Below are positions 25,276 through 32,630 of a stretch of DNA of 51,015 nt, one piece after another (the first letter of the stretch is position 1; every line of letters starts with the position of its first letter). Made by a program: the position numbers and the translations under genes. Source of the stretch: Flavobacterium sp. UBA6203 (GTDB lineage Bacteria > Bacteroidota > Bacteroidia > Flavobacteriales > Flavobacteriaceae); NCBI GenBank assembly GCA_002421645.1, contig DIST01000035.1, positions 1 through 51,015 on the forward strand. Reading direction: 5' to 3'. The notes beneath the pieces are model-generated. The model was not told where the DNA came from, did not search any database, and saw only the letters and a list, made by a program, of their open reading frames with translations.

Positions 25276-25737
25276 ATGAAAATTATACTATCACTATGCT
25301 CCTTAGCACTACTTAGCAGTTGCGTAAGTACTGAATCTACATTAAAAAATATCGACAAAACCGCAATACGACCAGCCATAAAAAATAAAGCGTATGCCAT
25401 TACAGAATATGCAACTGATGCTAAATACGGTTATGATAAAGATTATCCAATAAACATTGGTTTTATTCATGAAAAACAAGAAGACATTAATGTAGCCTAT
25501 TTTTTCAATGGCTTAAGTGGTCCAAAAGGAGAAAAAATTACATATAAAAAAATTGACACCTGCTGTCCGTTTCCTTCTAAAAACAGTTTAATGGGGGCAG
25601 GTACTATTGGTATTTATGAAGTTTCTTTTGAAGGTAGTTCTAAAACTATCATATTGTACTTTAATATCTATGAAAAAGGTAAAATACTATGTCCTAAAGG
25701 TTTTACTATAAAACAAATACAAGAAATTGATAAATAA
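25276..25737 (+). CDS. Small lipoprotein, unknown
   Basis: A 153-residue lipoprotein: MKIILSLCSLALLSSC gives a signal peptide with lipobox LSSC. The mature part has paired cysteines in KKIDTCCPFPSKNSLMGAG and a closing Cys in KILCPKGF, which could form disulfides in the periplasm. The family is not recognised. An ATG at 25276 is used rather than the TTG two codons earlier because that TTG overlaps the preceding stop codon. It is co-transcribed with the DUF4199 gene. Confidence 0.7.
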   Translation: MKIILSLCSLALLSSCVSTESTLKNIDKTAIRPAIKNKAYAITEYATDAKYGYDKDYPINIGFIHEKQEDINVAYFFNGLSGPKGEKITYKKIDTCCPFPSKNSLMGAGTIGIYEVSFEGSSKTIILYFNIYEKGKILCPKGFTIKQIQEIDK

Positions 25738-25801
25738 AAACATTTTTATTATATGTAACATTTGTGACCTTTTCTTCTGCTAAAGAAAAGGTTTTTATTT
25801 T

Positions 25802-25809
25802 TATCTTTG
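25802..25809 (+). promoter_or_regulatory. -7 box TATCTTTG of kdsA
   Basis: TATCTTTG ends 21 bases before the ATG at 25831, fixing that start over an upstream in-frame codon at 25807. No -33 TTG at the usual distance. Confidence 0.5.
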
Positions 25810-25830
25810 CACCTTCAAAATCAACACAAA

Positions 25831-26649
25831 ATGAATTTAACAAACATTCCTCAAATAAAACACACTGAAAGTGGTAACTTCTTTTTATTAGCTGGACCTT
25901 GTGCTATAGAAGGTGAAGAAATGGCTTTACGCATTGCAGAAAAAATTGTTTCTGTTACTGATAAATTACAAATTCCTTATATATTTAAAGGGTCTTTTAA
26001 AAAAGCAAACCGCTCTAGAGTAGATAGTTTTACTGGAATAGGCGATGAAAAAGCCTTAAAAATTCTTCAAAAAGTTTCAAAAGAATTTGGTGTTCCTACA
26101 GTTACTGATATTCATACCAATGAAGATGCAGTAATGGCAGCTGAATATGTTGATATTTTACAAATTCCAGCTTTTTTGGTTCGTCAAACAGATTTAGTAG
26201 TAGCTGCTGCCAATACAGGCAAAACTGTAAACTTGAAAAAAGGGCAATTCATGAGTCCGGAAAGCATGAAACATGCAGTTCAAAAAGTATTGGATAGTCA
26301 CAACCAAAATGTAATGGTTACAGACAGAGGAACCATGTTTGGTTACCAAGACATGATTGTAGATTTTAGAGGAATTCCAACCATGCAACAATATGCTTCA
26401 ACTGTATTAGATGTAACCCACTCACTTCAACAACCTAACCAAACAACTGGTGTTACAGGAGGTCGCCCTGATATGATTGAAACCATTGCTAAAGCAGGAA
26501 TTGCAGTTGGTGTCGATGGAATTTTTATTGAAACCCATTTTGATCCCGCAAATGCCAAAAGCGATGGCGCTAATATGTTACACCTGGATTACTTCGAAGG
26601 CTTAATGACAAAATTAGTAGCTATCCGAAAAACCGTTAATCAATTTTAA
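25831..26649 (+). CDS. kdsA: 3-Deoxy-D-manno-octulosonate-8-phosphate synthase KdsA
   Basis: A 272-residue TIM-barrel aldolase that condenses PEP with arabinose-5-phosphate to give KDO-8-P for lipopolysaccharide. The N-terminal LAGPCAIEG, the SFKKANRSR substrate loop, IPAFLVRQTDL, MSPESMKHAVQKV, DRGTMFGYQDMIVDFRG and THFDPANAKSDG are all diagnostic KdsA segments. The Cys in GPCAIEG may serve as a metal ligand, as in metal-dependent KdsA enzymes. The next gene starts 16 bases later and probably shares the transcript. Confidence 0.95.
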   Translation: MNLTNIPQIKHTESGNFFLLAGPCAIEGEEMALRIAEKIVSVTDKLQIPYIFKGSFKKANRSRVDSFTGIGDEKALKILQKVSKEFGVPTVTDIHTNEDAVMAAEYVDILQIPAFLVRQTDLVVAAANTGKTVNLKKGQFMSPESMKHAVQKVLDSHNQNVMVTDRGTMFGYQDMIVDFRGIPTMQQYASTVLDVTHSLQQPNQTTGVTGGRPDMIETIAKAGIAVGVDGIFIETHFDPANAKSDGANMLHLDYFEGLMTKLVAIRKTVNQF

Positions 26650-26665
26650 TTTTTTATAACTTCAA

Positions 26666-27511
26666 ATGAAACATCCATTTTTAATGGCTGTACTAACTTT
26701 TTGTGTTTTTTCACAGTACACCTTTTCGCAAGAAACAGTAGAAAATCCTGAAAAATACACGAGCAATAACAAAGGTAAATTCTACATCTTCTGGGGAGGT
26801 AATAGAGAGTCTTATTCAAGATCTGACATTCGTTTTAAAGGAGCTGATTACGACTTTACAATTCACAATGTGGGGGCTCACGATAAACCAAAAGGATGGC
26901 ATTGCGATTATTTCAACCCAGCAAGAATGACCATTCCTCAAACCAATTTAAGAATTGGGTACTTTATTTCCAACCATTACAATATCTCTATTGGAGTTGA
27001 CCACATGAAATATGTAATGTATAACGACAGAAGAGTAAACTATACTGGATATTATCCTAATGCAGGTTCTTACAACGAAAATCCTAGTGGAGGACAACTT
27101 ACATTAGATGAAGATTTTTTAACTTTTGAACACACCGATGGTCTAAATTATGTAAATACTGAGATTTCAAGAGTTGATGATATTTCTTCATTATTGCAAC
27201 TACCTAATACTGATAAATTTCAAATTAACGTAACAGAAGGGGTTGGAGCAGGTCTTCTTTATCCTAAAACCAATACGAAACTATTGGGAAAAGACCGCTA
27301 TGATGAATTTCATGTTGCAGGATATGGTGTGTCAGCTAAAGTTGGACTTAACTTTACATTTTACAAACATTTCTTTATCCAAACTGAATTAAAAGGAGGA
27401 TATATCGACATGAATGATATAAGAACTACTAGAAGCACAGCTGATTCAGCAGAACAACACTTTTGGTTCTTACAAAGAATCGTATCTATTGGAGGAATCT
27501 TTAGAATCTAA
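26666..27511 (+). CDS. Outer-membrane-type exported protein, unknown
   Basis: A 281-residue exported protein with signal peptide MKHPFLMAVLTFCVFSQYTFSQ. The rest is rich in Tyr, Gly and alternating hydrophobic strands (FYIFWGGNRESYSRSDIRF, NLRIGYFISNHYNISIGVDHMKYVM, VSAKVGLNFTFYKHFFIQTELKGGYID) and ends ISIGGIFRI, consistent with an outer membrane beta-barrel. No known family is recognised. It shares a probable transcript with kdsA, which suggests an envelope role, and a terminator follows. Confidence 0.75.
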   Translation: MKHPFLMAVLTFCVFSQYTFSQETVENPEKYTSNNKGKFYIFWGGNRESYSRSDIRFKGADYDFTIHNVGAHDKPKGWHCDYFNPARMTIPQTNLRIGYFISNHYNISIGVDHMKYVMYNDRRVNYTGYYPNAGSYNENPSGGQLTLDEDFLTFEHTDGLNYVNTEISRVDDISSLLQLPNTDKFQINVTEGVGAGLLYPKTNTKLLGKDRYDEFHVAGYGVSAKVGLNFTFYKHFFIQTELKGGYIDMNDIRTTRSTADSAEQHFWFLQRIVSIGGIFRI

Positions 27512-27531
27512 AACATAATGTTAATAAAACT

Positions 27532-27567
27532 AAGCCACGCTCTCTTAATGATGCGTGGCTTTTTTTA
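27532..27567 (+). terminator. Terminator of kdsA-OMP
   Basis: AAGCCACGC (27532-27540) pairs with GCGTGGCTT (27553-27561), followed by a run of T. Confidence 0.92.
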
Positions 27568-27607
27568 TTTCTTTATAAGTACGTGTATTAAAATAATTCA
27601 AAAATAT

Positions 27608-27649
27608 TTGGTTAATAAATTATTTATTATTTACTTTGTAATTCAAAGT
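27608..27649 (+). promoter_or_regulatory. Promoter plus operator ACTTTG-N5-CAAAGT, copy 1
   Basis: The TTG at 27608-27610 is 20 bases from TTACTTTG (27631-27638), a near match to TAnnTTTG. The operator ACTTTGTAATTCAAAGT (27633-27649) has arms ACTTTG/CAAAGT five bases apart and overlaps the -7 box and the expected start of transcription, so a bound protein would block the promoter. An almost identical site lies at 28741-28757. The winged-helix regulator encoded at 28424 is the natural candidate to bind both. Confidence 0.65.
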
Positions 27650-27657
27650 ACTTTAAA

Positions 27658-28281
27658 ATGAAAAACGAGAAATATCTAAATGACATTAGCGAAATTAAAA
27701 ATTTGATGCACAAATCATCACGTTTTATTTCCTTAAGTGGTTTGTCTGGAATTTTAGCAGGTGTCTATGCTATAGTTGGTGCATGGATGGCTTATAAAAC
27801 AATTTACTTTGACACTTCAACAATGGGTGCTTATCGCGATTTAATAATTTCGGAAGAAGCAGTCATTCGTTTGCTAGTAATTGCAGCTTCGGTATTGATT
27901 TTGTCAATTCTAACCGGAATTGGATTAAGCATTCGTAAAGCAAGAAAAACAAGTGAAAGCATTTGGAATACTGCTTCAAAACGATTGGTTATCAATTTCA
28001 TGATTCCGTTAGCAACAGGCGGATTTTTCATTATCTTTTTAATCGAAAAAAACATGTTTGGACTCATCGCTCCCCTAACCTTAATATTTTACGGACTAGC
28101 TTGTGTAAATGCTAGTAAATATACTATAGGAGATGTTCGCTATTTAGGAATAACCATGATAGCTTTAGGCTTATTATCTACTTGGTTCTTAGGCTACGGA
28201 TTGTTGTTCTGGGCTTTAGGCTTTGGCGGTTGTCATATTCTATACGGAAGTTTAATGTATTTCAAATACGAGAGAAAGTAA
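27658..28281 (+). CDS. Membrane protein of the winged-helix/CreD locus
   Basis: A 207-residue protein with an N-terminal amphipathic segment (MKNEKYLNDISEIKNLMHKS) and about five to six hydrophobic helices from residue 25 onward, ending in a basic YERK tail. I recognise the arrangement (such a protein just ahead of a small winged-helix regulator in Flavobacteria) but not a biochemical function. The ATG lies 9 bases after the operator. It could be the sensor or effector whose expression the regulator controls. Confidence 0.6.
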   Translation: MKNEKYLNDISEIKNLMHKSSRFISLSGLSGILAGVYAIVGAWMAYKTIYFDTSTMGAYRDLIISEEAVIRLLVIAASVLILSILTGIGLSIRKARKTSESIWNTASKRLVINFMIPLATGGFFIIFLIEKNMFGLIAPLTLIFYGLACVNASKYTIGDVRYLGITMIALGLLSTWFLGYGLLFWALGFGGCHILYGSLMYFKYERK

Positions 28282-28423
28282 ATTCAATTTAGAATTTAGA
28301 ATTCAGAAAACAGAATAAAGAAATAGCGCAAAGATGTGATATAAAATTTTTAATTATCAAATCCATATAATTCATAAACTCTAAACTATTAACCTTTTAA
28401 ACTTTAAACTTTTAAACCAAATC

Positions 28424-28720
28424 ATGCTAAACATCATCCAAAATATCAACAAAGCCTTTGATCACCGAATTCGTTTGGGGATTATGTCGATATTGATGGT
28501 CAATGAAAGTGCGGATTTTAATATGTTGAAGGAACTTTTAGGTGTAACTGATGGAAATTTAGCATCACATACCAAAGCTTTAGAAGCCGAAAATTACATA
28601 CAAATTGAGAAACAGTTTATTGGTAAAAAACCCAATACAAAATACAGTGCTACCAAAGAAGGTCGTGAAGCTTTCACAGCCCACATTGAAGCGCTTGAAA
28701 AATTAATCAAGAAGAGTTAA
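28424..28720 (+). CDS. Winged-helix transcriptional regulator (MarR/ArsR-like, HTH_34 type)
   Basis: A 98-residue single-domain DNA-binding protein. FDHRIRLGIMSILMVNESADFNMLKELLGVTDGNLASHTKALEAENYI shows the helix-turn-helix with the recognition helix around DGNLASHTKAL. YIQIEKQFIGKKPNTKYSATKEGREAF supplies the wing, and the last helix probably dimerises. No sensor domain is present. It lies between the two operators ACTTTG-N5-CAAAGT, which it probably binds. About 140 bases separate it from the preceding gene; no operator is seen directly before it. Confidence 0.88.
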   Translation: MLNIIQNINKAFDHRIRLGIMSILMVNESADFNMLKELLGVTDGNLASHTKALEAENYIQIEKQFIGKKPNTKYSATKEGREAFTAHIEALEKLIKKS

Positions 28721-28738
28721 CCCTATTTTTTTATCTAT

Positions 28739-28757
28739 TCACTTTGAAATTCAAAGT
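28739..28757 (+). promoter_or_regulatory. Operator ACTTTG-N5-CAAAGT, copy 2
   Basis: ACTTTGAAATTCAAAGT (28741-28757) repeats the site at 27633-27649, including the downstream ACTTT extension. TCACTTTG at its left edge resembles a -7 box. It sits 17 bases before the Coq4-like gene, the first of the creD transcript. Confidence 0.65.
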
Positions 28758-28774
28758 ACTTTTAATAACTAATT

Positions 28775-29230
28775 ATGAGAGATTTATTCATCGAAAAAAT
28801 GTACGAAATCAGTAAGAAGCCGTATCAAAGATTCGTTAAAAAAGGAAAGGCTTGGGATATCAATGTCAATCAGTTGATACAACTTCCTAGTGATAGTTTG
28901 GGATTTCATTTGGGTTGCTTTTTGTTGAAATACAACTTTGAAATCCAACCCAAATTAGAAGACCACGATATTATTCACGTATTAACGAATACCGGAATTT
29001 CAGTTGTGGAAGAAATCGGGATGCAATATTATTTACTTGGAAACGGAAAAAGAAGCTTGTATTTACTGATGGTAATCCTATCAGGAACACTCTTCTATCC
29101 TACTCGATTTCGCTATTTCAAACAACAATATCAAAGAGGAAAACAAGCACACGAATTCTACAGATTGGATTTTTTGAATATGCTTACAATTCCCATTATA
29201 AACATTCAACAAACTTTTAATATCAAATAA
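28775..29230 (+). CDS. Coq4-family protein
   Basis: A 151-residue protein matching the COQ4 family. The family's HDxxHx11E metal-site motif is intact in DHDIIHVLTNTG followed by VVEEIG. The surrounding GFHLGCFLLKYNF, RFRYFKQQYQRGK and FYRLDFLNML segments also fit. In eukaryotes COQ4 works on ubiquinone; this organism has menaquinone genes, so the role is probably different. It heads a tight cluster (41-residue peptide, 105-residue protein, CreD) behind the second operator copy. Confidence in the family is moderate to good; function unknown. Confidence 0.75.
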   Translation: MRDLFIEKMYEISKKPYQRFVKKGKAWDINVNQLIQLPSDSLGFHLGCFLLKYNFEIQPKLEDHDIIHVLTNTGISVVEEIGMQYYLLGNGKRSLYLLMVILSGTLFYPTRFRYFKQQYQRGKQAHEFYRLDFLNMLTIPIINIQQTFNIK

Positions 29231-29231
29231 C

Positions 29232-29357
29232 ATGAACAAACTCATCAACATCAGCATGACCATCGGAATTTTATTCTTTATCGGAATGGAAATTATCAAA
29301 AACCTAGCATCAGAAACAAAAACAAAACTCACAACCACATGGAAAAAGATTTTTTAA
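29232..29357 (+). CDS. Single-helix membrane peptide, 41 residues
   Basis: A short gene in the cluster: the ATG is 1 base after the Coq4-like stop codon and the frame encodes 41 residues. It has a hydrophobic helix (ISMTIGILFFIGMEII) and a Lys/Thr-rich tail ending TTTWKKIF. It overlaps the start of the next gene by 19 bases. The tight packing argues that it is real, but its sequence is too short to place in a family. Confidence 0.5.
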   Translation: MNKLINISMTIGILFFIGMEIIKNLASETKTKLTTTWKKIF

Positions 29358-29656
29358 AATTGCCGATATCGACCCAAATAGCGATTGTTTCATTTGGAAT
29401 TGGTTCTTTATTGTTTGTACTATACTTTCCATTCAAAGAATCAGACAATCTTATTAAAATTGGAATTATCTACGTAGTAATTGCTTTTGTAACAAATGGT
29501 CTAATGTTAATAAAACTAATTTATGATTGCTTTGTTCTACCTATAGAAAGATCAAATATCATAAAGCAAATCTTAATTTTATTAATAAATGTACCAATAT
29601 CATTCTTCTATTTTATAGTAATACTATATACAGTTCTTTCAAATCAACCTTTTTAA
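29339..29656 (+). CDS. Small three-helix membrane protein
   Basis: A 105-residue membrane protein with helices at about residues 10-27, 38-57 and 79-98, function unknown. It starts inside the end of the 41-residue peptide gene (19-base overlap) and stops 20 bases before the creD ATG, so it belongs to the same transcript. Confidence 0.6.
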   Translation: MEKDFLKLPISTQIAIVSFGIGSLLFVLYFPFKESDNLIKIGIIYVVIAFVTNGLMLIKLIYDCFVLPIERSNIIKQILILLINVPISFFYFIVILYTVLSNQPF

Positions 29657-29676
29657 TCTACAATAAATCAAACATC

Positions 29677-30972
29677 ATGGAAACACAATTTCAACAAGAA
29701 CCAAAAGTACCGTTCTTTCAAACCACAACCGCTAAAATGATCATGGTTGGAATTCTAACTTTAGTATTAATCATTCCACTAGCTTTAGTACAAGAATTAA
29801 TCGTAGAACGAAGCCAACGCCAAAAAGAAGTCATCACCGAAACGACTGCCAAATGGGGAAATTCGGTTTATTTTTATGGTCCAATTTTAAAGGTGCCTTA
29901 CAAAGACCCAATGTCGGGAGCCAACAATTACGCTTATTTCTTTCCAGAAACTTTGAATAACAAAACCGAAGTTACCATGGTGAAACCTTTAGAAAGAAGC
30001 ATTTACAAATCAAATGTTTTTACTACTAAAATGCAGTTTGATGGTAATTATTCGAATCCAAATTTCGCTTCAAAAGGCATTCCTTCCGAAAACGTTTATT
30101 GGAATCGCGCTAAGATTTTGATTCGAACTACCAATTTGAAAAGTCTGAAAGACGAAGTAAAAATGAAAATTGGGAATCAGAACTTGGCTTTTGAATCGGT
30201 AGCAAGCAGTTCAAACGATAGCATTGAAAGCCTGGAAACCAATTATTTTGAATACCAAAATTTACAAAACGAAGCGAAATTCAACTTTACCATTTCGTTC
30301 AACGGAAGCAAGCAAGTAAAAATGGTTCCAATTGGAAAAACAACCGATGCTAAAATGACTTCGAATTGGAATTCGCCTAACTTTAATGGTAACTTCTCTC
30401 CTATTTCAAGAGACATTACGGATAAAGGTTTTGAGGCTAATTGGAAAATATTACATTTCAATCGACCATTTGCGCAAAGCTATTTTGATATTTTACCTGA
30501 ATTAGGTAAATATGCTTTTGCAGTAGATTTTATTACGCCAGTTGATGAATACCAACAAAGTGAACGTGCTTCTAAATATGGTTTTTTAGTAATTGGGTTA
30601 ACTTTTTTAATCTTCTTTTTAATTCAGTCGATAAGTAAAATCAATATCCATATTTTTCAATATTCGATGATTGGAATTGCATTAATCATGTTTTACACTT
30701 TACTGATTTCGATTACAGAACATAGTTCGTTTTCATTTGCCTATTTAGTTGCGGGAGCTTCGGTAATTGTGATGATTTCGCTCTATTCGATTTCCATTTT
30801 AAAAGATAAAAAGTTTCCGATGTTCATTGGCGCTTCGTTGAGTGTTTTATATACTTTTATTTATGTGATTATTCAACTAGAAGATTATGCGCTTTTAGTA
30901 GGAAGTATCGGATTATTCTTAATACTAGCAGCTGTTATGTATTTCTCGAGAAAGATTGAGTGGAATAAATAA
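29677..30972 (+). CDS. creD: Inner membrane protein CreD
   Basis: A 431-residue protein of the CreD (cell envelope integrity) family. There is an N-terminal helix ending with VQELIVERSQRQKEVITE, then a large extracytoplasmic beta-rich domain with VYFYGPILKVPYKDP and SRDITDKGFEANWKILHFNRPF, typical of CreD, and a cluster of five to six C-terminal helices (from about residue 300). In other bacteria CreD responds to envelope stress through the CreBC system; here it is behind a winged-helix regulator instead. The ATG at 29677 is chosen because the longer open frame upstream overlaps the previous gene. A strong terminator follows. Confidence 0.9.
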   Translation: METQFQQEPKVPFFQTTTAKMIMVGILTLVLIIPLALVQELIVERSQRQKEVITETTAKWGNSVYFYGPILKVPYKDPMSGANNYAYFFPETLNNKTEVTMVKPLERSIYKSNVFTTKMQFDGNYSNPNFASKGIPSENVYWNRAKILIRTTNLKSLKDEVKMKIGNQNLAFESVASSSNDSIESLETNYFEYQNLQNEAKFNFTISFNGSKQVKMVPIGKTTDAKMTSNWNSPNFNGNFSPISRDITDKGFEANWKILHFNRPFAQSYFDILPELGKYAFAVDFITPVDEYQQSERASKYGFLVIGLTFLIFFLIQSISKINIHIFQYSMIGIALIMFYTLLISITEHSSFSFAYLVAGASVIVMISLYSISILKDKKFPMFIGASLSVLYTFIYVIIQLEDYALLVGSIGLFLILAAVMYFSRKIEWNK

Positions 30973-30976
30973 CCAT

Positions 30977-31018
30977 AAAAAAACCTCCGATTGAGAATGT
31001 TCAATCGGAGGTTTTTTT
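30977..31018. terminator. Bidirectional terminator between creD and the sugar transporter
   Basis: An 18-bp perfect stem (30977-30994 with 31001-31018) carries A and T runs at its ends and a 6-base loop. It serves convergent transcripts. Confidence 0.95.
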
Positions 31019-31031
31019 TAGCATTTAAATA

Positions 31032-32468
31032 TTAATGTCCGCCTGAAATTTTACTTTCAAAACTAATACCTTGATCTTTTAATATTCCTTTTACTTTCCA
31101 AGCATAGAATGCTAAATATGCAAAACAAAGTACTCCAACAATATAACTTGAATGAATAGTAGTTTCATCTGCTACAACTCCTTGTAACCAACTCATAATA
31201 CCGCCACCCATAATCATCATAATTAAAAAGCTGCTTCCTTGACTTGTATTTTTTCCTAATCCACTAACCGCTAAAGTAAAAATACACGGCCATAAAGTAC
31301 TACAAAATAAACCAACTGAAGTAAAAGCATATACACTTGTCATTCCAGTGGTTGCCATACCAATTATTAGAGCTAGAATTCCTAAACCTGAGAAAATTAA
31401 TAACATTCGTGCTGGATTTCCTTTACTTGCCATATCTGCTCCAATAAGTACTAAAATAATTAAAGCATATACATAAAAAGGCGTTAAATCGTGTTTTGCA
31501 ATAGCATTAACTAATAAAAATACACCAAATGCTAAATACGGTGCTATAAAACGCAATATTTTCTGTAAATCCATTTTATCAGTAAAAGCTTCTACTGCTC
31601 CCGTCCATCTTCCAATCATTAAACTAGCCCAGTACAATGAAATGTATGGCGCAATATCTTTTGTTAGAAATCCTAAGTCTTTTTCCATGTATGCTGGCAA
31701 ATTACTTGCTGTTGAAACTTCAACGCCAACATAAACAAATATAGCAATCATTCCTAAAATCAATTGCGGATATTTTAAAGCGTGACCTCTATCATTAGAA
31801 ATAGAATCATCAGATTCAACAACTGCTTCTGGCTTATCTGGTAAGGAAGAAAATTTCAGAAAAACAGCTACCAATAAAAAGGCTGCTCCTAAAATCAAAT
31901 ACGGAATCTTAACACTTTCAATATCTAAAGTTGTGGTTTTTGAAGTAGCCGAACCAAAGATTGCAAAACTTACAATTAAAGGACCAATAGTTGTTCCTAA
32001 ATTATTGATACCTCCCGCTAAGGTTAAACGTTGAGAACCTGTATTTATAGGACCAAGAGCAATGGCTAATGGGTTTGCAACAGTTTGTTGAAGTGAAAAA
32101 CCTAAACCGACTGTAAATAAGCCGGATAACATTAATACAAATGAACCCGAATTAGCAGCAGGGTAAAACAGTAAGGTTCCTAAAGCAGAAATAATTAATC
32201 CTAATGCTAAGGAATTTTTGTATCCTATTCTATTAATTAAATCACCTTTAGTTAGATAAGAAATAATCATATAAATTATTGAGCCAACAGTATAAGCCAC
32301 ATAAAAAGCAACTGAAACTAATTGACTTTGCCCTTGTGTTAAATCAAAAGCTTCTTTGAATACAGGGATTAAAATATCGTTACTCGCAGCAACAAATCCC
32401 CAAAAAAAGAAGACTGTTACCAATGGTATGAATTGTGCCCAATTCGTTTTAACTTGACTTACTTGCAT
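31032..32468 (-). CDS. FucP-like MFS sugar transporter
   Basis: A 478-residue major facilitator with 12 predicted helices, related to the FucP/GluP group (fucose, glucose and galactose symporters). FFFWGFVAASNDILIPVF in helix 1, FSLQQTVANPLAIALGP, and GGINNLGTTIGPLIVS are characteristic FucP-type segments. The sugar specificity cannot be read. A perfect LacI-type operator lies 111-126 bases upstream of the ATG, so expression is probably sugar-controlled. No sugar-utilisation enzymes are beside it. Confidence 0.85.
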   Translation of the reverse strand: MQVSQVKTNWAQFIPLVTVFFFWGFVAASNDILIPVFKEAFDLTQGQSQLVSVAFYVAYTVGSIIYMIISYLTKGDLINRIGYKNSLALGLIISALGTLLFYPAANSGSFVLMLSGLFTVGLGFSLQQTVANPLAIALGPINTGSQRLTLAGGINNLGTTIGPLIVSFAIFGSATSKTTTLDIESVKIPYLILGAAFLLVAVFLKFSSLPDKPEAVVESDDSISNDRGHALKYPQLILGMIAIFVYVGVEVSTASNLPAYMEKDLGFLTKDIAPYISLYWASLMIGRWTGAVEAFTDKMDLQKILRFIAPYLAFGVFLLVNAIAKHDLTPFYVYALIILVLIGADMASKGNPARMLLIFSGLGILALIIGMATTGMTSVYAFTSVGLFCSTLWPCIFTLAVSGLGKNTSQGSSFLIMMIMGGGIMSWLQGVVADETTIHSSYIVGVLCFAYLAFYAWKVKGILKDQGISFESKISGGH

Positions 32469-32578
32469 AATGTAGTTTGTTTTTATTGTTTGATTAAAGT
32501 TTGAATAAATTCATTTTATATTTGTTAAATATACTGCTATTCATCTTCCATTTAAAAACAAACTGGAAATTTTTATTA

Positions 32579-32594
32579 ACGAAAACGTTTTCGT
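32579..32594. promoter_or_regulatory. LacI-family operator ACGAAAACGTTTTCGT
   Basis: A perfect 16-bp palindrome with the central CG of LacI/GalR-family sites lies between the dehydrogenase-like gene and the MFS transporter, in the transporter's upstream region. No LacI-type regulator gene is in the window. Confidence 0.65.
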
Positions 32595-32604
32595 GGTATT
32601 AAAA

Positions 32605-32625
32605 AACCCGATATAAAATCGGGTT
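32605..32625 (-). terminator. Terminator of the saccharopine-dehydrogenase-like gene
   Basis: AACCCGAT (32605-32612) pairs with ATCGGGTT (32618-32625). On the minus strand the hairpin ends in a T6 run, 6 bases past the stop codon. Confidence 0.88.
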
Positions 32626-32630
32626 CAAAA

